A DNA stretch of 64,000 nt from Epiperipatus broadwayi (GCA_028023455.1 JAQFVV010000031.1:808001-872000), one strand, 5' to 3'; shown: positions 37,393 to 49,580, numbered from the stretch's first letter. A program made the numbers and translations. The notes: generated from the sequence alone by a model not told the origin.

Positions 37393-37608
37393 ATGTTCGC
37401 TACAATGTCATGTGAGGATGTCTACACTTCAGCCTGCCACAACTCTTCAAATATGCATGTCAAAGAAATTAACTTACACGTCATAAAGCTACTATTACTT
37501 CCTAACAATTGTCCACCCATCGCCACACTTCCCTACTCAATGTGGAACCTTCAAATCAATTTGGAAAGAGGAGGGCCAAACAAGATTTCAACGAGCTCAT
37601 ATGAATAG
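37393..37608 (+). other. GC-richer stretch with a 71-codon ORF, unidentified
   Basis: Part of a less AT-rich block (about 37130-37800) in the outer hAT. The ORF has many Cys, Asn and Pro residues and no motif. Around it 'aaagcacata', 'aaagcacaga' and 'aaagcacaga' recur at irregular spacing. Probably non-coding transposon interior. Confidence 0.2.
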
Positions 37609-38518
37609 CCATATTTTTGTGAGGAACCCATCTGTGACAAATAAAATGGCTGACAGGTCAAAATCGGGCCAACTGCCATCCACAGAAGCCAGCCTGCATG
37701 GGGAATTTAGTAATTCTACTAGAATAAAACTTTTGCAATAAAGTAGGTTCAATTAATAATGTTTCAATTTTTGCAGATTTGAAAAAGGGATAGCGCTCTG
37801 GCCTACATTGCAGGACTAAGATTTGACTTTTTGGGGTGAGTTGGAATTCAAGCAGGTTTTAAAATTTGTTGGTAGTGTCAAATTGTTCCCAACTAAATTA
37901 CAGAAGTTGATGAAAATCAGAATGAATTATGTTAAACCTTCAGACAAAAAAAAGAAAGATGTATGAGTGTGAAAATTATCATACTTCTATCCAGAGAAAC
38001 CAAAACTAATTGTCCAAATACCGAATCCATTGATTAATTAATCTTGAAAAGTACAAGTATCAACGATTGTACCAGTCACTTGACGGCTCTGGCTACTCAA
38101 AAAACAGTTGAGTATACTGTTTTTGAGGCACTCAGTAATGCCTTGTAGTGTGTTAGGATAATTTCTCACAATTCATACTACTTTCAAGTGGCCTGTTCTT
38201 ATTCTACAAATGATCACTATTGAGGCTGTGCTAGTGTGTGATTTGAGGGTGTATAGATTTGAAGTCAACATAATATTTGAAATGTCATTTAATAAAGTAT
38301 TATATTACATTCAAATGATGTGCTATGAGGTCCAAAAAATTTTCAGACCATCACAGTGGTTGTGAAGACTTTGTAAGGGTTTAAAAATAGGGTAAGTTTT
38401 GTTATAAGCATGACTTCTTAAATAGTCATGGCAGTCACAATAACTTTGCGAGACATTAGTTTGTTAATATATTTCTTTGTTTTTGTATTTTAATTTTATT
38501 TAAACACATAATTTACTA

Positions 38519-39043
38519 TTAGAAGAATAACATACATATATTGAATTTTATTTTAAAAAGGTCCTAAATAAAGATTTTTTTCTTTGATGTTCAGGCTGAT
38601 TAGTTTGTTAATCAAGTAATGCATATTTTGGACAACCCAAAGGACCGTCAAAACCATCGGAATCCCCCCTATGCCCATTCCAGCACTACGCACTGACATT
38701 TTAATTCGTCTTTTTTGTTGTTGTTGTTTCAAGTATTAGAAGAATAACGTATATTTAATAAAATCTTAAAAACGTCCTAAATAAAGATATTGTTAATGTC
38801 GTTGTTAAAAAAGAATACATTTACTTTTGTAAAAATGCCATCGTATTTGTCGTTATTAAAAAAAAGAAATTTACTTTTTTAATGTTATTTTAAAAAAACA
38901 CAAATAAAAGTCAATTAGTTCTTGTTATTATCATTGTTAAAAAATACATTTACTTTTGTAAAACTGCCTCCATATTTGTCGTTATTAAAAAAAAACTTTT
39001 TTAACATTATTTTAAAAAAAAAGTAAAGGTCAATTAGTTTTTG
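38519..39043. repeat. Two pairs of direct repeats in the outer hAT
   Basis: Pair 1: 'tattagaagaataac' to 'cctaaataaagat' at 38519-38576 and 38734-38789. Pair 2: 'gttaaaaaa', 'tacatttacttttgtaaaa', 'atttgtcgttattaaaaaa' to 'gtcaattagtt' at 38804-38935 and 38936-39043. Sub-terminal repeats of this kind are common in non-autonomous DNA transposons. Confidence 0.75.
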
Positions 39044-40042
39044 AAAGGGCATGGCCGGGTAATGTTATATTTCACTATTTTTCATTAGCAAGAGCGCCAT
39101 CAAGTGAATAGTACTGTTGTTGATACTACTACCTCTTGAAATACTCAACCAAAAAGACGTAATAAAAAACACAAAAAAATGCTGATTGAGTTGGAAATTA
39201 TTAATCGTTCTTAATAGGCGTGCCATTAAGATTCATACACATATTATCTTTCAAAGATAGCTATTGTAAAAAATCAATCAATAAATAAAATTAATAAATA
39301 ATTTTTTTTTAACCTTTTTCAAAAATGATCTGAAAAAGTAAAAGACAATTCAGTAATTAAAGCATTATCAGCATCATTTTTGGCCACCATAATGTAGTTG
39401 TAAAATGTGCAGGGAGGAATTCTAAAATAGAATGTTTGCAATAATGTATATTTACATAAAAATGTTCCATTCAAATATTAGCCTTTCAAACTAATTGTGC
39501 ATACGCTTTTGTGAGTGTTAATAATAATAAATGAATACTTTCTCTCTAATACAAGATATAGTATTTATGCAGGAATAAAATGAATCCTACGACTCAAATG
39601 CTTATATATGAGCAAATCTGAAATACTGGCAAGGAAAGCGTGAGGATGGAACAGTCACTTTAAATTAGCTTAAAAGGCTGATATTTGAATGTAATACAAT
39701 TGTAAACATACGCTATATAAAATAAATGCTTATTTACATAAAAATGTTCCAGTAAATTTTATTAAGGTAATTAATGAATTACATTTACCCATACGATTTC
39801 TATATTCTTTCACAAAGAATGGGGTGGGCCTGGTTATGTTATATGTATGTGTTTTTGCTTAGCATCAATGCGATCAAGAGAGTGACACGATAGAATAAAA
39901 AAGTACCAATTTTTTTTATTAATACTAATACTTTCTTAAAATGTAAAAAGATTTTTGCTAACACATATTTGTGTTTTTATTTCTTGGTGCATACTTGTGA
40001 CCCATTAAAAATTTAACGCTACCCAAAAGTTGAGAAACACTG

Positions 40043-40050
40043 CTATAGAT
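40043..40050. repeat. 8-bp target-site duplication, right
   Basis: ctatagat, identical to 33766-33773. Confidence 0.85.
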
Positions 40051-40318
40051 TTAAATATTTTAAAAAATCCAATCCTATAATAATTATTAAAACCTAATTA
40101 CTTTTCCATAAAATACATTCAATAACAGAATCTAAAATAGAGAAGAATTTTCTTTGCCAATAACAGTAAAAACAATTATTCTAATTTTTTTCTTGAAAAA
40201 AATTATTTATATTTTTGTATGTACATATTTAACTTTTGTATCAAAAGCATTAAAATAAATGATAATTGAAATAAAAAAAATAACAATAAAAAAGTAAATG
40301 AAGATAATTAGTACTGAC

Positions 40319-40386
40319 CACAGTCTTGAACACGCGGATGCCAGGATGATAAAATATCTGGCCTACATGATTAACAAAAACATAAT
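40319..40386 (-). CDS. Candidate internal exon of a host gene (partial)
   Basis: On the minus strand, a long pyrimidine tract and a canonical acceptor (CTTTCCTTTTTTTATTTTGCAG, about 40408-40387) are followed by 68 bp. Exactly one of the three frames is open there. It encodes YVFVNHVGQIFYHPGIRVFK plus TV, and the segment then meets a donor-like GTG|GTCAGTAC. GC is clearly above the flanks, and the translation is balanced and globular-looking. It enters mid-codon (two bases complete a codon) and leaves in phase 0. It lies 276 bp outside the hAT element. I do not recognise the protein; the 'G.I..HP' pattern vaguely recalls Cache-like sensor domains, but I make no claim. Other exons of this gene are not evident, so introns must be long. 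Confidence 0.45.
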
Positions 40387-40409
40387 CTGCAAAATAAAAA
40401 AAGGAAAGA

Positions 40410-43072
40410 AAAAAACAGTCACATATAAAACCTTACAATATAAAATTAATTAAATAACATTAAAATATAAATGTAATTTATATCTTATTTGTAAATGTTA
40501 ATGTTCACAAAACTTTGGAATATATTTGTAAGTAAAAAGGAATCAACAGTCAGAAAGAGCTTACAAAAAAATTGGTCTGCATGATCTCTCTCTTGTGATA
40601 AATAACTAATAATACGTCATCAAAGATAAGTAACATATAAAATATATTTATAGAAAATAAACATATCATAAATCCAGCATTTCATTTTGCTGAGTTTTCT
40701 ACTCTCAAATATTGATCTTTAGATCTTTGAGCATTTCAAAACATTCTTAAACAAATCCAGACATTAGAAAACATGACGAAATAATAACCAAGTAGTTAAA
40801 ACATTTTCTGATGTTTTCAGATATTATAAAAATATTATAAATGCTTTTTGATTATTTATTTTTTAATATCTTCACAAAGAACAACTATATTGAGCAAAAT
40901 AAAGAGAAATGTTAGAAAATGCTATTCTATGTTACAAAAATTGTGTTTAAATCAATTTTAAATAATGAAAATACAAATACATTCAAATTTTATGTTTGAT
41001 TTTTACTTTTTTTTTAAATCTCTATTATGATTTGATTTATGAAAAAAAAATCTTGTTTGGAATATAAGTGTGATAATCACATAGCATAAAATGTCATATA
41101 TAATAATATCATTTTATATTATTCATCTTCATAATATTATTAACTACAAAGAATTGTAATAAAACCATCAGAAAAAATGTTTTAATTATATACTTTTTTT
41201 TATTTTAATATTAGAAAGGGTTCAATTATTTTACATTCATTTTCAATCTGTGAAAATATCTATATAGACTTAATTCTAATAATCAAAAAAGCAAGTCATA
41301 TGTAACGTGTATTACTTATTTCTAATTTTATATACTTAAATGAATATTATGATCCCCATATATAAATAAAATTCCTAATGCATTTCTACACATATATATA
41401 AAATTAAAAATATAAGTTTTTGTCTGAATATTTGTTGTTGTTTTTTGCCCTTCTAATATTAATCATACTTTTGAAATATTCTTAGTTATTTGTTACAAGG
41501 CTTGTAATATATCATAAAACTTTCAGCTAATTAAAGCTAGATCATTAAAGTAATCATTTGTGACCAATATCTATCCATGTTATTATAATTTATTGCAATG
41601 ATCTTTATATAGGCAGTAACTTATATTAATAAACATTTACTATTAATTGCTATATAAAAGCCAATGAAAGCGGCTAAAATTATTAGATTGATAATTGTAT
41701 AAATGTAACACACTAATTATATATTATATGGAATTAAAAAATTATTAAACCTTTCCAATTATAATTATCATAACAATGAAGCAACTCAGTAATAAACATT
41801 GCAATGACAATAATATTACTCTATTTAAAACAAATACGAAGAAAAAAATTAGCAATTATTTTTGAGGAATTTTTAAGTTTTAAAATAGGTGCACTTTCTC
41901 ACACTCTAAACTTTTGAATGTAGCCATTTTATTTCAAAAACTATTTTATAGCCAATAGAATAATTTGAAATATGGGAGAGTATATTAATCATAAAATGCA
42001 AATATAAGCAATATAGTGTGGTATATTCCAATGACTGATTCTATGATGAACAAATGCTACAACATATATTTTTTATAATAAAATCAAGATAATGAATGTG
42101 AAAGAATACTGTTGGTCAAAGTAAATACAAGAACACATAATATTTTCAGGGCCTTCATATTTTGATTGAAATATCAAATATTATTTTTGTTATATTTTGC
42201 AAATTTCATTTATCAATTTTAATACAATTATCTGATTATTTGTATCTTTAGCAAAGATGTTTTTAAAAAAAAAACTGTGTAATCCTACATATATAATTTT
42301 AACCATATGCTAATTAAAATAGATATCAAAAAAGATTATTTATGCTTTCTACATGCATAAGATTTTTCATTATAAAAATGTAATTATACTTTTCATTAAG
42401 AAAGGATTGTTTATGATTTTATATATCTATAAGTACAATTAATTTTATAATATTTTCACGCTAATGATTTTGATTTTATATTTTTTCTGTTGACTGTGTT
42501 GGATAGTAATATTATAATGGATTATTCCTAAATATATATTTAAATGTATGTTAGAATAAAGAAATGCTATAATAAACTAGAATTAACCAATTGCATCGAT
42601 TATATATTACTTTCCTTTTTGAGTTATTATTAATATTACAATGAATATAAATTATTCTGAAGATGTAAAACATATCAGCAATACAGTATTATATATATAT
42701 ATTATAACCTCTCTGACATAGGTTACGTGTATAACTTAAAAATAAAGACAATAAGGTTATTGTGTATTTTAAAACTTTGTAAAAAGTATATTTATTTATT
42801 TTTAAAGCAAATTGTAATGTATTAACAAGTTTTTAAAAAAATGTTAAAAACATTTTTTTTTTTTTTGTGGATTCAAAAATTAGCAGGAGTGAAAATAAAG
42901 TATATACTTGTATATCAGAATTTATTTGTAATGATGGTGCAAAAAAATATAATTGGAATGCAACTTCATTTTTCTGAAATACTGAATAATGCCTAATTAT
43001 ATCTACTAATGTTGGATCTTATTTGCGGATGCTATAGCAAAATTGGATAATTGAATAAAGAAATTTAAAAAT
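40410..43072. other. AT-rich sequence without recognisable genes
   Basis: Only A/T-rich sequence; possibly intron of the gene suggested by the exon at 40319-40386. Confidence 0.5.
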
Positions 43073-43147
43073 AAATCACAGAGGAAAAACAATATGTACA
43101 CATATTAACTATATCTAGTTTCCTTTATTATAAAGCAAGGGTGACCA
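43073..43147. repeat. Dispersed direct repeat, copy 1
   Basis: aaatcac.gaggaa, tgtacacatattaa.tatatct and ttataaag run in the same order here and at 47173-47246, about 75 bp each. The pair brackets the hAT transposase relic. Confidence 0.7.
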
Positions 43148-44872
43148 AGACATCAAATGCAAGGCCTCTGGAAGTCAACCACTAAACTGACATGAACTCT
43201 GATAAATTATAGTGATAAATTCAGAGCTGATTTGAATATAAAAAATAAAAAAAGTAAAAATTATTCTTGTTTAAAAATAGTTAAATTTAAAATAACACCT
43301 GTTTGTTATTATCAATCTCAAAAATAATCCCAGGTTGGAAAAATCTGGAAAGTAATTAAATTATTTTGGTGTAACTCTACAACTAAAACTCTCAGAAATA
43401 TTTAATTGTGATTTTCCTGAGGAAAAATGAAAATAACTTGTCCTGGAGAAACAATAATTTTAATGAACTGATTTTAAAACAAAAAAGTTGTGAACTTTTT
43501 AAAACACTTCATCTAACTAACAAATAATCCCTAAGGAGATTTAAAAAGAAAACAGAACGTTTTCCTTTCTATGAAAGAAAATAGGTGTCAGAGCAAAAAA
43601 CAAACTTTGTCTAATTATTGTAAAGACTGTTAGCAGAGAAAATGTGAGGATTTTCCAAGACATAGAAATAGAGGGACTTTTGTAAAATATTATTTCTATT
43701 GTTGTTATGTATTTTTTTCTCTCTAGCAAATTTTTGATGACATGCTAGGAAAGGGGGAGGGGTGTTTTAAATTTCCTTACTTATATTTACTTATATTATA
43801 ATTATACAAATGAATCAAAAAATGCAAAAAAAAAAAAAAATTATAAAAATCAAAAATTATATTCAGGATTTATTATATTTTGGTAAAAATATTGATTGAT
43901 TAACTTTAATTTTGTATAAATTATAAAGCCATGTTTTATTACTGCAGAAAAAAGAGAACAGAAAAAAAATTAAATATAGAAATATATTTTAAGTAAAGAG
44001 CAATGAAAATAGATTGCTGAAGGATAAAATAAAATAGGAACGATAATTCAGAAAATGTCTGTTAGATTAATTGTAGAAAAAAGACAGCATTGTTTAATTA
44101 GAGCAGAAAGCTATTTTTAAAACTAATTAAAGAGTAAAGAAGAATTGTTAATACAATTAATATTGAAAAGACTAATTGTGGTAAAAGAAATGTGCATGTA
44201 TGCAATTAAAGCCTAATAGATATTTTTGGTAAAAGACTTAATTCTATCATGGCCCAAAGAAACATAGTGATTATCAATTATAATATTAATACCGGATATG
44301 AAACAGTGATAGATATAAATAGTGTGTGCAGAAAAGAGCAGTGTGCTTTTCGTGAATGTAATCCAGGGTGAAAACTGTCCAGAAGGTTATAGTGATTTTC
44401 CACCATGAGACCATGCCTTTGTAAATACTAATACATGGATAGGGCAAAAACAGATCACAGATCTTTTTATTTGTGTAAACCTAATGGGCTCCAGTAGGAT
44501 TATGCAGAGAAAGACTGTGAGTATAAATAACTTGAAATTATATTAACTCAAGCCTAAGAATAGTGATGACTGATATTAATCTATTATCAGCAGTGAATAT
44601 TAGTATTTATGGAAAATAGTAATTAGAATTAAGCACTTATTATTGATCATGTTTGTAAATTCTGAACTTTTAGGGATCTGTGTTTTATGTGTTTAAAAGT
44701 TAATAAATATTTTTACATCTTTACTAGCGATAATTTTCTTTACACAATTTTTTTTGTTGTTATTTGTTGGCAAGTGAATAAACAACAGGATTACAATGAA
44801 TAAACTAAATACAAATATGAAAAAAATAAAAACTTATCACTAACATAAATAACTGGAAGATTGTTTTTTATT
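43148..44872. other. AT-rich sequence without recognisable genes
   Basis: Nothing recognisable; the 5' end of the hAT element that follows should lie here but was not found. Confidence 0.5.
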
Positions 44873-46547
44873 ATGATAAAAAACAAATATGTATGTATTA
44901 TCTGCAGCACACATGTGGCTTTACCGAAAAAAGCCAATGTTGAAAGACATTTTCGCACTATTCATAAAAATTATGTAAATGATTATCGAAGAGGCACTGC
45001 ATTAAGAAAAGCTAAAGTGCAACAGCTGAAGACACAATTCGCTATGCAACAAAAAAATTTTGTCAAGTACAATAGCTCAAAAACTGCTATGATTGCACCA
45101 TTCAAAGTTGCTGAAACTTTAATTAAACACAACAAGCCTTTTCATGCTGGACAAATATGGAAAGAAACTTTCATCAAAGCTGGTAAAATATTATTTGAAA
45201 ATTTTAAGAATGAATCTGAAATAAAGACTTCTATCAACAATATGTTATTATCACGAAATACAATCATGCGTAGGACAGAAGAAACTAGTCAAAATTTTGG
45301 AAGAGATTTTACATAAAAACATTAGCAATTGTAACTTTTTATTACTACAGCTTGATGAATCTACTGATTATACAGGTACTGTGCAATTATGTATTTTATT
45401 TGCATGGTTTTTGATGATATGTCAGCCATGAAAGAATTATTAACAATTATTGCAATTCAAAGGACAAAAGGTCAAGATATCTATGATTTATTCAAGAATT
45501 ACATTGTTCAAACAAAATTTCCAATTCATAAATTAGTATCAATAACTACTGACAGAACTACTCCAATGATTGGCAGTAAAATTGATTTTGCTACTGTGTG
45601 TAAAACCAATACTGATATACCTAGTTTTATGAAGTACCATTGTATTATACATCAGCATGTCTTGTGTTCAAAAGTATTAAAATTTAATCATGTTAAGAGT
45701 GCTGCCTTCAAAATTGTTAATAAAATAAGATCAAAAAGCTTGTGACGTCGTCAATTGTGGGATTTGCTTAAGGAATGCAAGAGTAAACCATAGTGAATTA
45801 TTACATACTGATATAAGAAAAGTCGAGCAAACTTTTTAATCAGATTCAGAGAACTTCTACCACAAATAAGATCATTTTTGGAAACTAAAAGTGATTCATA
45901 TCCACAAGTGAATGACACAGAATGGCTTCTTGTCATCTCTCTTTTTCCATGATATTACAAAAAAACTAAATAACTTAAATGTAGAACTACAAGGAAAAGA
46001 TAAAACAATAATAGTTATGATAAGCAGTTTGAAGTCATTCAACGAAAAATTAAATATGCTTGTAATACTGTGAATTAAAACATTTCAAAAATATGGCTGA
46101 CAAGTCTAAAGATAGAAAAAATCCAATCTACAACAAATATGTTGAAAATATAACCTCATAAAGGAATTTGAAGGAAGATTCACAGAATTTGACAAACTTG
46201 AAGATATTGCTAGTTTTTTGTCTTATCCATTTAATGTTAATATCAATATTGTTGAAGATATCACTATGAAATTAAATGAATTTGTAGCTATAGATTCAGT
46301 GGGTTTCAAAGAAGAAATAGTAAATATTAAATGTGATATACATTTAAAATCAATGGCTTCAAATGAGAGCTTCTGGACATTAATAAGCAGAAATAAATAT
46401 CCAAATATTTGGAGAATTACTGCATATTTCAATGCATTTTTTGGCTCAACATATTTGTTTGAATCAGCTTTTTCCTGCATAAATGCGATAAAAATTAAAC
46501 ATAGATCACAATTATTGGGTCTACATTTGGAATCGTGTTTTGTTTAA
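44873..46547 (+). pseudogene. hAT transposase pseudogene, GTF2IRD2-like, least decayed copy
   Basis: The first 148 codons (44873-45316) are open. They contain an intact-looking BED finger, YVCIICSTHVALPKKANVER then HFRTIH (C-x2-C-x14-H-x4-H), then KPFHAGQIWKETFIKAGKIL and LLSRNTIMRR. After a frameshift, QLDESTDYTGTVQL carries the first catalytic Asp of the RNase H-like core. 45389-45745 encodes FDDMSAMKELLTIIAIQ, KLVSITTDRTTPM and FMKYHCIIHQHVL. Later blocks in changing frames hold FRELLPQIRSFLETKSDSYP and ELQGKDKTIIVMI. 46218-46547 is the C-terminal dimerisation region: SYPFNVNINIVEDITMKLNE and FNAFFGSTYLFESAFSCINA. At least four breaks make it non-functional. Terminal repeats were not identified. 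Confidence 0.88.
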
Positions 46548-46979
46548 GTTCATATCAGAGCAAATTTTGACAAACTTGCCAAAAATATGCAATGCTAAGT
46601 GTCATCAAAATAAAAAATTATTATTATTTTTACTTTGTAATTTATTTATTTTTTTGCAAAATTTGCATCTAATTTATTTTAATACAATTTTAAAACAATT
46701 TTTTTTTTCTTGAATATTTTTTTAAAATTCAGGAGCAGCTATAGAAAATAATTATTTATAGGTAACATAATGGTAATTTAATAAAGATTTTATAAAGCGA
46801 CATCGACAAATTGTAATACTAAAGTATAGTAGTTCTAGTAAAATATCTTTGACTGTTCGTATCTTAATAGAATAAAAATTCATCAATTTGTATATTGTAA
46901 AAATGTCACCAATATTTATGAGTACCTAAAAAGCCCTTATAAAAAAAATCCCACCAATTCCTAAGTACATTCTAAAAAA
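46548..46979. other. AT-rich sequence without recognisable genes
   Basis: Probably the 3' non-coding part of the hAT relic and adjoining sequence; no terminus found. Confidence 0.4.
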
Positions 46980-47055
46980 CAGGTTTTCGAACCATTATTT
47001 TTTTCTGTTCTAGCAAAAATAACATTTTTTTTCTGGTTTCCGGTTCAAAGCCCTG
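46980..47055. mobile_element. 76-bp hAT-like mini foldback
   Basis: The left end CAGGTTTTCGAACC and the right end read inwards, CAGGGCTTTGAACC, pair imperfectly. Both are followed by T-rich/CTG sequence. It looks like an extreme MITE, or the two ends of a hAT element left after internal deletion. Flanking 8-mers (ctaaaaaa, aaaaaatg) are too A-rich to judge a duplication. Confidence 0.45.
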
Positions 47056-47172
47056 AAAAAATGTAGTCGCTCTCAGATACACTTTCACCAAAAAAATAGC
47101 CCCCAACATCTAAAAGCTTACCCACCCTATTAATGAAGCATGATTTAAAAATCAACTATGAATTACAAGAAG

Positions 47173-47246
47173 AAATCACCGAGGAAGAGGAATGTGTACA
47201 CATATTAAATATATCTGATTTCATTTGTTATAAAGTATGATTACCA
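47173..47246. repeat. Dispersed direct repeat, copy 2
   Basis: Partner of 43073-43147, same orientation, 4.1 kb downstream. Confidence 0.7.
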
Positions 47247-47938
47247 AAAAAGGAACTTAACTGTTTCTGGAAAAATATTCAAATTGAATTATTTATAATT
47301 TAAATGTGAAATTATAATGATGCATTTGTTATGGATCTCATGGTTAAGTTGACATTCAACAGAAAAACAAAATAAGAGAAATTTGGTAAAGTTTAAATGG
47401 CTTTTATTGAATCAATAATAATTTGAATTATAACATCAAAAGAAATTTGTTTTGCGAAATATTTTCTTATTTAAGTAAAAATTAATAAATTGATTTTTTT
47501 TTTAATTCAGAAATATAAAAGAATGAAAACATTTTTTTTTTTTTAAATATTGAAAAAATTATAATTTTTGGTTAACTTTAAGACTAAGTAACTGATAGAG
47601 TTTGGGGGAAATTATATATATATAAGTTTGAGCAATATTAAATTTCTGTCATGTATATTTCATCTTTAATTGTATTATGTAAATATAAAAGATGTTATTG
47701 TTTATATTTTGTTATCCTTTAACAAATAAATTATTATATTCAAGCATATTTCTCATAAATTTTTCTCATCTATATACAAGTATATTATTTTAATATTTAT
47801 ATTAAAATAATTTTTGAATGTTATAAATTTATGTGGTGTGATTAATGATCAGGAAATATGTTGGGATGTGCATAAAGCTCATACTTAATGAAAGCTTCAG
47901 TCTGACCATTATCTGTGGCTATTATCAGATAGGACAAC

Positions 47939-47940
<2 letters not shown>

Positions 47941-47965
<25 letters not shown>
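47941..47965. repeat. (TTG)8 microsatellite
   Basis: Uninterrupted TTG run within otherwise AT-rich sequence (47247-48078 holds nothing else recognisable). Confidence 0.95.
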
Positions 47966-47969
<4 letters not shown>

Positions 47970-48078
47970 ACCTCATTTTGTGTTGCCATTGGTCCATGTT
48001 AATGAATCTATAATCAATTTCCCTAAAAAAGTATATTTAATCTTTAAGGGCGATTCAGTTACAAATACATTTGTTTTC

Positions 48079-48172
48079 TTTTTTTTTTTTCATGTGTCAT
48101 AGCATCGGCTGGGAAGCGAACCCGGGACAACTACTTGTAAGGCAGGTGTGCTGACCACTCGACCACCAATGC
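48079..48172 (-). repeat. tRNA-Gly-like SINE with TATGACACATG tail, best copy
   Basis: Minus strand 48172-48102 is a 71-nt tRNA-like moiety starting GCATTGGTGGTCGAGTGG and ending CCGGGTTCGCTTCCCAGCC then GATGC. The acceptor stem GCATTGG/CCGATGC pairs over 7 bp (one G-T). The A and B boxes are well kept. The anticodon loop reads CTTACAA, one change from the CTTCCAA of tRNA-Gly(UCC). TATGACACATG and about 12 A follow, so it is a retroposed tRNA-derived SINE rather than a gene. Confidence 0.85.
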
Positions 48173-49056
48173 TTGACTAAACTTTGAATAATTTTTCAAT
48201 TTGTGATTAATTTTTGATCCTTTTAGCATTTTTTTTTTTAAAAAAAAGAGAATAATAACTACTAAGTATCTTAAATTAATTTGAGTAATTACACAACCAA
48301 ATTTTATCTTATTTTAATTTATCTTTTAAAAAATAATTGATTATTCAAATATATAGAGCAAATACAATATAATAAGACATAATCTACAAAATTAAAAGTC
48401 AAATTTCTTTATTCTATTAATTAGTGAAGAGCAAAATGTAGAATGCAAAAGTGATCATGGTTTCAAAAGATTTCCTTTCTTATAGCTAAATACGTCCTAC
48501 AGTACCTTCAGTAGTACGTCCTTCAAAACTATGATTCTTTGCATCTTGTATCATTTCTGCTTTTTAGTAGTTAACTGAATAAAAAGATTTATGACTTTAA
48601 TTTTCATTTCACTTCACTCCATAGATAGAACCTATAGCATTATATATATATTACAGTATAGCAAAAAATATTCTGACTTGAATAATTTATGGAGAAAAAA
48701 AATATCATAAAGCTAAATGCATTTTACAGATGAAAATAGCTCACAAGTGGCAAGCAATGATAAATTGATCTAGTTATTTCAAATTATCAAATATTAATGA
48801 TTGGTCTAGTTATTTCAGTCTGTCTTTTGGAATAAGACTAAATGAAAAAATCAATAAACATGAACTCTTTTTTATATAATTAATAAACTTATGCTAGAAA
48901 ATAAGATTCTTTTTTTTTTAATTTAATGATGAAAGCAAGGTAGAAATAACATAAATAAAATTTTAAAAAATGGAATTTTAAGGTTAGAAACCATATTCAA
49001 GTAAATCGGTGATTCAGTAACGCCTCCAAATTTTTATTTTTCTCTTAGGATAAAAA
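48173..49056. other. AT-rich sequence without recognisable genes
   Basis: Nothing recognisable. Confidence 0.5.
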
Positions 49057-49185
49057 TTATATCCATGACATTAAAAAAAAAGATTTCAATTCAATTTTTG
49101 ATCACTTCAAGAGCTTAAGGTTATATCCATGACATTAAAAAAAAAAGATTTCAATTCAATTTTTAATCACTTCAAGAGCTTAAGG
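49057..49185. repeat. Two-copy tandem duplication, period 64 bp
   Basis: ttatatccatgacatt, an A run, gatttcaattcaattttt and cacttcaagagcttaagg occur at 49057 and 49121. Copies are nearly identical, so the duplication is recent. Confidence 0.93.
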
Positions 49186-49468
49186 AAGTTTTTAAAAAAA
49201 AATCCTAACAATTATGCTGAAAGTGATACATTATTAAAAGATTTCATTTAATAAAGCAAAGTGAATTAGTACATTTAGTATAAGGATCATTTCAAAGATA
49301 CAAGAAATAATTATTTCTTAACAAATGATTTGCACTGTTTAAATTTACTAAATCTTAATAATTTTAGATTCAATAAAACATCAATGAATTAAAATACCAA
49401 CTACAATATTATTTAACTTATTTAAAATTATTATTTTAAAAAGTGTATAAAAACATGGAATAAATATT

Positions 49469-49580
49469 GTAATAGTCGGCCACTAGGCACCTGTAATGTT
49501 GGGAGAAAGATGCTACAAAATAAAATATGTAATAGTCGGCCACTAGGTACCTGTAATATTGAGAGAAAGATGTTACAAGT
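49469..49580. repeat. Two-copy tandem duplication, period 60 bp
   Basis: gtaatagtcggccactagg then acctgtaat and gagaaagatg occur at 49469 and 49529 with few differences. The unit is GC-richer than its surroundings. Confidence 0.9.

Larger units (their letters stand above)
33774..40042. mobile_element. hAT-type DNA transposon, 6.27 kb, containing nested elements
   Basis: The left end reads tagCATTTCTCAACTTTT. The right end, read inwards on the minus strand, is CAGTGTTTCTCAACTTTTGG. They share TTTCTCAACTTTT and are flanked by an exact 8-bp duplication. Removing the nested hAT (34214-37121) leaves about 3.36 kb, in which I find no transposase: 33882-34187 holds only an unidentified minus-strand ORF. 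It therefore looks non-autonomous. The right part has several internal duplications (38519-39043, and 39450-39890, where 'acataaaaatgttcca' and 'atgttatat' motifs recur). The middle, 37130-37800, is GC-richer and unrecognised. Confidence 0.82.

Noticed and set aside
48102-48172. A functional tRNA gene
   Set aside because: The acceptor stem is good, but the anticodon loop is altered and the moiety is followed by the SINE tail and poly-A shared with other copies.
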